Shown here one piece after another: positions 8,570 to 15,325 of a stretch of 22,576 nucleotides of DNA. Position 1 is the stretch's first letter. Each line of letters starts with the position of its first letter. The DNA is from Candidatus Rifleibacteriota bacterium (GTDB lineage: Bacteria; Riflebacteria; Ozemobacteria; Ozemobacterales; Ozemobacteraceae), in assembly GCA_029564115.1 (NCBI GenBank), contig JAKQQP010000371.1:1-22576 (forward strand), in the 5' to 3' direction. Under the pieces are notes generated by a model. That model worked only from the letters and a program-made list of their open reading frames with translations, did no database searches and had not been told where the DNA came from. Position numbers and translations under genes: made by a program.

Positions 8570-9490
8570 TCAGGCGGGGCACCAGGCGAAGCCAGTGAGG
8601 TCAGGTTGCAAGGGGCCGTATTTCCGGTGTCCGATCGCCGGGTTCCAAATTGCAAACTGCCATTGACGGGCATCAAAAAAAAATGCAGCCGACTCCTTCT
8701 TTTCTTCGACCGTTTGCTCGGTGTAATCGTTATGGGTGTATGCCCATGGATTTTCAGTCAGGGAATACCGTTCCCAGTTTCTTTCAAGGGAAAAAAAGAA
8801 TTTCCCCGGTGCCGATTCACCAGAGAATGGACATTTCTCATGGCAAGAATAACGCCACTGCGTCCGGATACCTGAATCCCCGTCCCTTTGGTTGTCGAAG
8901 GCTTCTCTTTCTATTCTATTCGACAACCTGCGATAGCTCCAAGTCCTTGGACGAAGGGCAAACACCTTCCAGATTTCCGGGAAAACAACCTCGCCAACAT
9001 TGTCAAGGGTCAAAGAACGGCTCCGCAGGAGTTCCAAATGGAATTCCCGGAGACGTCCAATCATGGCCTGACTACGTGAAAGCACTTTTTCGTCCAAGTC
9101 TTTTAAGAGTTCTCTCTGCCAATCTGGGGGAACGACAAAACCGTTTAATTCAACCAGAGAGTTCCAGATAAGCCCCCCTGCAGCGTTTTTCTCGCTGCGA
9201 GTGCCATAGCAAAAGGAATCGCCCAGGAGATGCATTGCGATGGTATCGCCATAAATCGCCGCCATAAACAAAATGCTGATTTCACCAACTGAGAGGTCCG
9301 CATTGTTTCGTCGCCACGTTCTATCGCCTAGCATGGTGGAAGAAACGCTGGTTTTCGCGATTCTTGCTACTTCCACCTGCAATGCTGGATCCGGGTCCAG
9401 ATTTTCAGGCAATGGAGGGGTTATCGATACCAGTGCACGCAAATCTTCCCAGAGGATTTGCACTTTGGACGGAAAGGTGGATGTGCTCAT
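8570..9490 (-). CDS. Hypothetical protein with one Sel1-like unit, 306 aa
   Basis: The start at 9490 is chosen because AAGGAG lies seven bases upstream. The frame stays open to an earlier ATG at 9538, but that one has no such site. Residues 76-117 fit a single Sel1-like/TPR unit: AAIYGDTIAMHLLGD, an aromatic-glycine pair, then an Ala-rich stretch ending in IWNSLVELNG, with the usual AA..G...A...LG spacing. The rest is unrecognised. The C-terminal 100 residues are rich in Trp, Phe and Tyr and include a CHEKC pair. There is no signal peptide and no membrane segment. It is the last gene of a minus-strand group that lies between the helicase gene (convergent, 69 bases away) and BREX (divergent). 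Single Sel1 units often mediate protein-protein contacts, so an adaptor role is possible, but this is inference. Confidence 0.7.
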   Translation of the reverse strand: MSTSTFPSKVQILWEDLRALVSITPPLPENLDPDPALQVEVARIAKTSVSSTMLGDRTWRRNNADLSVGEISILFMAAIYGDTIAMHLLGDSFCYGTRSEKNAAGGLIWNSLVELNGFVVPPDWQRELLKDLDEKVLSRSQAMIGRLREFHLELLRSRSLTLDNVGEVVFPEIWKVFALRPRTWSYRRLSNRIEREAFDNQRDGDSGIRTQWRYSCHEKCPFSGESAPGKFFFSLERNWERYSLTENPWAYTHNDYTEQTVEEKKESAAFFFDARQWQFAIWNPAIGHRKYGPLQPDLTGFAWCPA

Positions 9491-9574
9491 TAGCAATCTC
9501 CTTGCGTGATGACGGATCAAAAAAATAAAGTGACACAAGCTCGTCTGATTTTGGGCTGGGGGGCTCCGATGCGG

Positions 9575-10060
9575 TCAAAAGCCAACGATAATTGGAATTC
9601 CTCCGGCGATCAGGAACATAAGAAGATGGAAGAGAAATTTCACAGTAGACGTTTTTGCCCGGCTTTTTTCAAGATAGATATCCAAAAGGCAATAAGTGAA
9701 ATACGTGAATATCTCAACTGCAAAAAATACCTCCGCCAAACTCTTGTGGCCATTTTGGAACAATATCATTCCAAATGAGCAAAACACACAAACATAAGCA
9801 ATGGAATGGGTAATCCAACCATAAAAATCCCATGTTCTCAATTCTATTTCAGGTCGATAGCGAAGCTTGGTATAGGCCAATGATGATATTTTGAAAAGAG
9901 GTATACTCACGGCCAATTCGGCTATGACCACCTGACTGCACTGTTCCTTGGAAGCCAAAAGAACAACAGAAAGAATTCCCAGTGAAATGGTAAGTAAAAG
10001 ACTGTTTATTTGAATTCGCTCGGAACCCTTTTTCTTCAAGTAACATAGTTCATCATTCAT
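9575..10060 (-). CDS. Multi-pass membrane protein of unknown function, 161 aa
   Basis: The ATG at 10060 follows GGAG at seven bases. Hydrophobic stretches are visible at about residues 19-37, 43-62, 82-101, 108-130 and 139-160, so the protein should cross the inner membrane four or five times with only short loops. Loops contain KLRYRPEIELRTWD (65-78) and EKSRAKTST (131-139), which would probably face the cytoplasm by the positive-inside rule. There is no recognisable enzymatic motif. It lies 84 bases upstream of the Sel1-like gene on the same strand, and both are downstream of the promoter at 10265-10293. Small membrane proteins beside soluble partners are common in abortive-infection modules, but nothing here proves that role. 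Confidence 0.7.
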   Translation of the reverse strand: MNDELCYLKKKGSERIQINSLLLTISLGILSVVLLASKEQCSQVVIAELAVSIPLFKISSLAYTKLRYRPEIELRTWDFYGWITHSIAYVCVFCSFGMILFQNGHKSLAEVFFAVEIFTYFTYCLLDIYLEKSRAKTSTVKFLFHLLMFLIAGGIPIIVGF

Positions 10061-10087
10061 CTTTGACTCCGCTGGACGATGTAAGCT

Positions 10088-10216
10088 TCACTGCTTAAAT
10101 TCAGGAATATTAACCCCTAATTCCTTGGCAGCTCAATTGATTGGTTCAAAAAACGCCGATTCATTATCGCAAATACGACCATATTTTGGCAAAAAGGTTA
10201 AAAAAGAATTACTCAT
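10088..10216 (-). pseudogene. Short ORF broken by an in-frame TGA (27 codons, then 14 more)
   Basis: The reverse strand reads MSNSFLTFLPKYGRICDNE and on to EPIN, then TGA at 10135-10133, then in the same frame AAKELGVNIPEFKQ and a second TGA at 10090-10088. Both pieces look like protein, and the second would make sense as a helix-turn continuation. A purine-rich AGGAAG lies about 11 bases upstream of the ATG. The ORF sits about 42 bases after a strong promoter start and is the first gene of the minus-strand group. It is either a decayed gene of at least 42 residues or a 27-residue peptide. Read-through cannot be excluded. Other genes in the window use TGA as stop, so a changed code is unlikely. 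Confidence 0.3.
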
Positions 10217-10264
10217 ACCCTCTCACTTCCTCTTTGAATTTCTATTGTTCAAATTGCAGTTAAG

Positions 10265-10293
10265 AATATATCACCATTACAATGTTATGTTAA
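10265..10293 (-). promoter_or_regulatory. Near-consensus sigma70 promoter for the minus-strand group
   Basis: On the minus strand TTAACA (10288-10293) and TATATT (10265-10270) are separated by exactly 17 bases. Each box is one base off consensus. The start point near 10258 gives a leader of about 42 bases to the short ORF at 10216, and the membrane-protein gene follows at 10060. The promoter points away from brxA, so the gap at 10217-10480 is a divergent regulatory region. I see no gene in that gap. Confidence 0.6.
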
Positions 10294-10430
10294 TTTATTT
10301 TCGGAATTTATGGTTGCTTTTACGCCAGCTACAGCCTGAAACTTTGTTGATCTGTTTATATAACTAATTTGCCATGTTTGATGATTAATTTTCGACTTGC
10401 ACCCACTGTAATTTGCGAAGACGGTTTAAA

Positions 10431-10459
10431 TTGACATTCTGAAGCCAGAAGTTTAATCT
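10431..10459 (+). promoter_or_regulatory. Candidate BREX operon promoter
   Basis: A perfect TTGACA at 10431-10436 is followed after 17 bases by TAATCT (10454-10459), which keeps the key first, second and last positions of the -10 box but is otherwise weak. Transcription would begin about 15 bases before the brxA ATG at 10481. The spacer holds an inverted repeat, TTCTG-aagc-CAGAA (10437-10450). A poor -10 box with an ideal -35 box and a palindrome in the spacer suggests control by an activator or repressor. No BrxR-like regulator gene is seen in the window. Confidence 0.4.
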
Positions 10460-10480
10460 TTCATTTGTCAGAAAAAAGCA

Positions 10481-11101
10481 ATGATTGAGACAAACAGACA
10501 ATATAGAATGTCTTTTTCCACCGGGGGGCTTTTTTTAAAAGAATCTCTGCTGGTGATTGCTTCGTTTTGCCGCTTGAATAGCTGGAACGAAGTCAGAGAG
10601 CAGGTTCTTAAAGATAACCTGCTGCAGGCCAGAACGGCCGCAACCCTCAAAAGAAACACCCAGGAAATCATCCTGCGCCTCAAACATCTTTCTGACGGTG
10701 TGATAGTGCAGATGCCGGGCCTGATGCCCGAGATACAGCGAAAAATTATCTGGTTTGCGGTATGTGAAACCTATGATTTTATTAGAGAGTTCGCTGTCGA
10801 AGTGATCAGGCAGAAGCATCTGACCATGCAATACCATGTCGATAACTCTGACTTTAATGAATTTTTTAATACCAAACAGGTCTGGCACCCCGAGCTTGAG
10901 ACAATCAGCCCGCAGACACTTGCCAAGCTTCGTCAGGTGCTTTTCAAGATCGTCAGAGAGGCTGAAATAATCAATGACAATGGTCTTATTATTCCTTTCG
11001 CAGGCCTCAGCCACACTCCCGCTGAACTGGCCGGCAACCGTCGTTTTTTAGAAGTATTACCGGTTTCCAACGCTGATTTTAAAAGGTTTGTTTCCAAATG
11101 A
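10481..11101 (+). CDS. brxA: BrxA, BREX DUF1819 protein
   Basis: This 206-aa protein carries the BrxA (DUF1819) signature near its N-terminus: YRMSFSTGGLFLKES, then WNEVREQVLKDNLLQARTAA, where the family normally has TGG..L.ES and a DNLLQ.R motif. It is the expected first gene of a type 1 BREX operon. Structural work on BrxA describes a DNA-binding protein of winged-helix type, and its exact part in defence is unsettled. The ATG at 10481 has no clear ribosome binding site; the ATG at 10508 is an alternative that would remove nine residues. The end overlaps brxB by four bases (ATGA), so the two are translationally coupled. The fifth to seventh codons after the second Met contain G6 followed by C and T7, a possible slippage point. 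Confidence 0.93.
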   Translation: MIETNRQYRMSFSTGGLFLKESLLVIASFCRLNSWNEVREQVLKDNLLQARTAATLKRNTQEIILRLKHLSDGVIVQMPGLMPEIQRKIIWFAVCETYDFIREFAVEVIRQKHLTMQYHVDNSDFNEFFNTKQVWHPELETISPQTLAKLRQVLFKIVREAEIINDNGLIIPFAGLSHTPAELAGNRRFLEVLPVSNADFKRFVSK

Positions 11102-11706
11102 TTGCATCCGAAGCTTTTAACCAGGCAAAAATTTACGATCATCTTTATAAGATCATCTGCACCGAGTCATTTTTGAAAATGACCAGTCTTGGCAATGAAA
11201 TTCCCTTCTACATCTTGCCTTTCGAGCCCAGATTTCAGAAAAAAGTCGACGAAATCGTCGAACAGCTGGTTAAATCACTCGCGCAGGCAGGCATCACCGT
11301 GCTGCAGATCGATCTGTATCGCCTGATGATCGAGATTCTCGAACGGGAAGGCGATCTTGATTACTATATTGCCCGCGAGCCAGAAATAAGCAAATCAGAG
11401 CTTCTCGACGACCTGCAGGGCATTCTCGATGTTAAATCGGTGCTGGTTCCGGCCATTGCCGAAAAAATGAACGCGAATGATTTCGATGTTCTTTTTTTAA
11501 CCGGCGTCGGTGCCTCGTTTCCACTTTTACGTTCACACAATGTACTCAATAATCTGCAGAGCACCGCCAAAGACAGGCCGACTCTGATGTTTTTTCCGGG
11601 TGAATACAGTCATTCGCTCGAAAAAGGTGCTTCGCTCGATTTATTCGGGCTTCTGCATGACGACAAATACTATCGCGCCTTCAACATTCTCCACCGCCAG
11701 GCTTAA
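11098..11706 (+). CDS. brxB: BrxB, BREX DUF1788 protein
   Basis: This 202-aa protein has the length of DUF1788 and its position right after brxA. Family hallmarks are visible: NEIPFYILPFEP (about 32-43), a middle region with VLQIDLYRLMIEILE, and the C-terminal FLTGVGASFPLLRSHNVLNNLQ and LMFFPGEY segments, which in the family form a conserved core with the G-x-G turn and FPG.Y. In type 1 BREX BrxB is required for defence and associates with BrxC and PglZ; no enzymatic activity is assigned. The ATG overlaps the brxA stop, and brxC begins 14 bases later after GTGAGG. The encoded protein shows no frameshift or loss of the conserved segments. Confidence 0.93.
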   Translation: MIASEAFNQAKIYDHLYKIICTESFLKMTSLGNEIPFYILPFEPRFQKKVDEIVEQLVKSLAQAGITVLQIDLYRLMIEILEREGDLDYYIAREPEISKSELLDDLQGILDVKSVLVPAIAEKMNANDFDVLFLTGVGASFPLLRSHNVLNNLQSTAKDRPTLMFFPGEYSHSLEKGASLDLFGLLHDDKYYRAFNILHRQA

Positions 11707-11720
11707 AGTGAGGACACAGC

Positions 11721-14700
11721 ATGAAACTGAGAGATCTCTTTGCAAAACCGGTTGACCGCAGCATTGAAGGGGTAATCAAGGCAGACGACAATTCGGGGCT
11801 GCTCAACGAAGTCGAAGAATACGTCGTTACCCACGAAATAGCCACCAGACTCGAAGATTTTTTCGAATATTACATCAACCCCGATAAGGTCAACGGCGCA
11901 TGGATATCGGGCTTTTTCGGGTCAGGCAAGTCACATCTGCTGAAAATGCTGTCGATGCTTCTGCAGAATCAGATCGTCGATGGCAAAAACACCCTCGATA
12001 TCTTTCTCGAAAAGTGCCATGATAACCCCATGCTCAAAGGCCGCCTGCAGAAAGCCTGCAGTATTCCTTCAGTCAGCATACTTTTCAATATCGATCAGAA
12101 GGCCGACGTTATCAGCAAAACCGAAATCGACGCTCTTTTATCGGTTTTTTTGAAGGTTTTTGACGAACATTGCGGTTACTATGGCAAACAGCCGCACATC
12201 GCCCAGTTCGAGCGTGATCTTGACCGTGACGGCCTGCTGCCGGCGTTCAAAGAAGCCTTTCTTAAGAAAACCGGCAAAGACTGGGAATGGGGTCGACCTC
12301 GTTTAAAGCGTATCGAAGAAGACGTCGATGCGGTTTACAACCAGATTACCGGAAAAAGCGAAAGCGGTCTGCTGCACAAATACCGCAATGACTACCGGCT
12401 TTCGATCGAAGATTTTGCAGATCATATCAATGATTATCTCGACAAAAAGCCGAAAAACTTCCGGCTGAACTTCTTCGTTGACGAGGTCGGTCAGTATATC
12501 GCCGACAACGTCAAACTCATGACCAATCTGCAGACGATTGCCGAAAGCCTTGCGACCAGATGCAAAGGGCGCGCCTGGCTGCTGGTAACCTCACAGGAAG
12601 ACATGAACACCGTGGTCGGAGAAGCCAGCAAGCAGCAGAGCAACGACTTTTCCAAGATTCAGGGCCGGTTCAAGGCCCGCCTCAAGCTTTCGGGGCAGAA
12701 TGTCGACGAAGTCATTCAGCGGCGCCTGCTTGCCAAAAACGCGGCAGGCAAAGCCATTGTCGCCGATCTTTATAAAAAGCATGCCAACAATTTTAAAACC
12801 CTGTTCGACCTTGTCGATGGTGCACGAACCTACCGCAATTTTCGCGACGAAGAAGATTTCTGCAACTGTTACCCCTTCGTTCCCTACCAGTTTTCGCTGT
12901 TTCAGTCGTGCATACAACAGCTTTCGGATCATAACGCCTTTGAGGGAAAATATGCCTCGGTTGGCGAACGCTCGATGCTTGGCGTTTTTCAGGAAGTGGC
13001 GGTAAAAATCGCCGATACCGAGCCTGGCTGCCTGGCAACCTATGACGCAATGTTTGCGGGCATCAGCAAGGTCATCAAATCAAAAATACAGAGCGCGATC
13101 ATACATGCCGATCAGCATCTGCCCGACCCGTTTGCCGTGCGCCTGCTCAAGGTGCTGTTTCTCGTCAAATATGTCAAAGAATTCAAGGCAACGGTTAGAA
13201 ATCTCGGCGTGCTCATGCTTGACCGTTTCGATGCCGATATTGCCGCTCTGCATACCAGAATCAGCCGAACTCTCGAAACCCTTTATGACCAGAATTATCT
13301 GCAGAAAAACGGCGATCTCTATGAATATCTTACCGACGAAGAAAAAGACATTCAGACCGAAATCAGAAATACCGACATCGAAAATCAGGAAATCATCCGC
13401 GAACTGAGCAAGGTAGCCTTTGACGATGTTTTGAAGCTGAGCAAGATCGATTACCCCATCACCAAAACCAGCTATACTTTTACCCGCCGCATCGATGACG
13501 AAAACTGCAGTTCCGAGCATGACATGGCCATAAACATCATTACGCCATTTCACCCTCAGAATCCGACCGAAGCAGCCGTTTCGCTTGCCCGGTCGTCGTG
13601 CAACGAGATTACCATATTTCTTGAACCGAGCCGCGAACTGTACACCGAACTCACCATGCTCAAAAAAACCGAGCGCTATCTGGCTCTCAACAGCGGGCAC
13701 GAAAGCGAAACCCTTAAATTTCGCATCATGCAGGAAAATGCCCTGCGCAACCAGGAGCGCAAAACCATAATTCGTGAGCTGCTCCAGGATCTGCTTACCA
13801 GAGCTGCCATTTATGCCGGCGGCCATAAACTCAACCCCGGCAGCAACGAACCGGCGGCCCGCGTCAAAAATGCCTTTTTTGAACTTATCAGCATTACTTA
13901 CCCGAACCTGAAAATGCTCAATGGGGTTATCTACCAGGAAAAGGATATCGAGACGTATCTTGAAGCCGATAAAATGATTCTTCCTGGCACCACCACCTAC
14001 ACTGAATCCGAAAATGAAATTCTTGCCTATGTCCAGATTTCACGTAATTCGGCATCCAGCCAGTCAATAAAAGCGTTGATCGATCATTTCGAAAAAAAAC
14101 CCTTTGGCTGGCCGATGACCGCCACCCTGTGCAATCTCGCCAAACTTGTGGCCCGTGGCCGCATCGAGGTAACCTCGGGAGCGAAACCTGTCGATATCGC
14201 CTTTCTCAAAAAGAACATCAGAAACACCAAGATTCAGGCAAGTCTGCTGCTCGAGCCGCAGGTTGAGTTTCCGGCTTCAGAAGTTCGCCGCCTCAAAGAC
14301 TTTTTTAACCATTTCTTCGGCAGCTTCGCAGCGTCAACCGAAGCAAAAGCACTCGGCGAAGAAATGGCAAAAGCTTTTGCCGATCATGCCGACCAGATAA
14401 ACGCCTATGCCCTCGATGCGGTCAAATACCCGTTCGGCAAGGCGCTTCAGACTCACTATGCCCGCATCAGCAAATACGGCCGGCAGAAATACGACTTCTT
14501 TTTCAGAAATTTTTCTGAAGAAGAGCAGAACGAGCTGCTCGACGTTAAAGAAGGTGCAATCGACCCGATCATCAAGTTTCTCAACGGCAGCCAGAAATCT
14601 ATCTACGACGAAGCGGTCGGCTTTATCGCTCTGATCGCGTCGAATCTTGCCGAGCTGAACGGCGACCACGTCGCCGAAATAAAGCGAATTCTTGAACTCG

Positions 14701-15314
14701 AAAAATGCTACCAGGGCAACAACATGAACCAGTTGCGGCAGACGCTCGACTCTTTAAAAACTCAGAATCAGCAGCGGGTTCAGCGTGAGATCGACAATGC
14801 CCTTGAAGCGATGCGGCATAAACGTGAGGTGCTTGAAAAAACAGCTGAATATACCGCCTTAAAGCCTGAGCAGCAGGCCGAAATCAAAAAAATATCCGCC
14901 CAGGTCGAAGAAGAAATCAAAACCATGTCGCTGCTGCCGAATATTCGTGACCGGCTGCAGCGCTTCGAAAGCAAAGATTACGCCAGAATTCTCGAAAAAC
15001 TCAATACCTTTACCGAACAGAACCGGGGGCCGGCAAAAGTTACCGATATCCCGTCAAATGGCAACTTCGGCGTAGAAACCGGGTCTGAGCCGCAAACGAC
15101 AACAAAAGCCGAAAAAACCGGGGCAAAGACCCCGACGACAAAGCCGGCGCCGGCACCTGAAGTGGCAAAACCGGTGTTTATAGCGATTTCGGCGTTAAAG
15201 GTCAATGCCGGCAAACCCTGGCTCGAAAGCGCCACAGATGTCAGCGAATACCTCAAAAAGCTTGAAGCAGCGATGCAGCAGGCAATTGCCAGTGGGCAGA
15301 AAATTCAACTTTAA
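11721..15314 (+). CDS. brxC: BrxC, BREX AAA+ ATPase
   Basis: This 1197-aa protein begins MKLRDLFAKPVDRSIEGVIK, the usual BrxC start (family also called PglY in Pgl systems). Walker A is GFFGSGKS at residues 64-71 (Lys70), and a Walker B-like NFFVDEVGQ places Asp254-Glu255. The following LLVTSQEDM segment corresponds to the sensor region. Residues about 980-1085 are rich in Glu, Lys, Gln and Arg and look like a coiled coil. A Pro/Thr/Lys-rich linker at about 1120-1143 leads into a short helical tail. BrxC is thought to form ATP-driven assemblies needed for both methylation and phage exclusion. It starts 14 bases after brxB and ends 11 bases before pglX, in a tight operon. Everything needed for activity appears present. 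Confidence 0.94.
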   Translation: MKLRDLFAKPVDRSIEGVIKADDNSGLLNEVEEYVVTHEIATRLEDFFEYYINPDKVNGAWISGFFGSGKSHLLKMLSMLLQNQIVDGKNTLDIFLEKCHDNPMLKGRLQKACSIPSVSILFNIDQKADVISKTEIDALLSVFLKVFDEHCGYYGKQPHIAQFERDLDRDGLLPAFKEAFLKKTGKDWEWGRPRLKRIEEDVDAVYNQITGKSESGLLHKYRNDYRLSIEDFADHINDYLDKKPKNFRLNFFVDEVGQYIADNVKLMTNLQTIAESLATRCKGRAWLLVTSQEDMNTVVGEASKQQSNDFSKIQGRFKARLKLSGQNVDEVIQRRLLAKNAAGKAIVADLYKKHANNFKTLFDLVDGARTYRNFRDEEDFCNCYPFVPYQFSLFQSCIQQLSDHNAFEGKYASVGERSMLGVFQEVAVKIADTEPGCLATYDAMFAGISKVIKSKIQSAIIHADQHLPDPFAVRLLKVLFLVKYVKEFKATVRNLGVLMLDRFDADIAALHTRISRTLETLYDQNYLQKNGDLYEYLTDEEKDIQTEIRNTDIENQEIIRELSKVAFDDVLKLSKIDYPITKTSYTFTRRIDDENCSSEHDMAINIITPFHPQNPTEAAVSLARSSCNEITIFLEPSRELYTELTMLKKTERYLALNSGHESETLKFRIMQENALRNQERKTIIRELLQDLLTRAAIYAGGHKLNPGSNEPAARVKNAFFELISITYPNLKMLNGVIYQEKDIETYLEADKMILPGTTTYTESENEILAYVQISRNSASSQSIKALIDHFEKKPFGWPMTATLCNLAKLVARGRIEVTSGAKPVDIAFLKKNIRNTKIQASLLLEPQVEFPASEVRRLKDFFNHFFGSFAASTEAKALGEEMAKAFADHADQINAYALDAVKYPFGKALQTHYARISKYGRQKYDFFFRNFSEEEQNELLDVKEGAIDPIIKFLNGSQKSIYDEAVGFIALIASNLAELNGDHVAEIKRILELEKCYQGNNMNQLRQTLDSLKTQNQQRVQREIDNALEAMRHKREVLEKTAEYTALKPEQQAEIKKISAQVEEEIKTMSLLPNIRDRLQRFESKDYARILEKLNTFTEQNRGPAKVTDIPSNGNFGVETGSEPQTTTKAEKTGAKTPTTKPAPAPEVAKPVFIAISALKVNAGKPWLESATDVSEYLKKLEAAMQQAIASGQKIQL

Positions 15315-15325
15315 GCGGGTACAGC

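Noticed and set aside
8650..9171. 173-codon plus-strand ORF opposite the Sel1-like gene
   Set aside because: It lacks a ribosome binding site and a recognisable domain, while the opposite frame has AAGGAG and a Sel1-like unit.
10088..10216. TGA as a sense codon to explain the broken short ORF
   Set aside because: brxA, the toxin gene and pglX end normally with TGA at positions that fit their families, so the standard code applies.
10125..10367. Plus-strand 80-codon ORF in the gap before brxA
   Set aside because: No ribosome binding site at a TTG start, hydrophobic run-on composition expected of AT-rich non-coding DNA, and it runs across the minus-strand promoter and short ORF.
13080..13826. 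248-codon reverse-strand ORF inside brxC
   Set aside because: It lies wholly opposite a conserved ATPase gene and has no recognisable motif or ribosome binding site, so it is a shadow.
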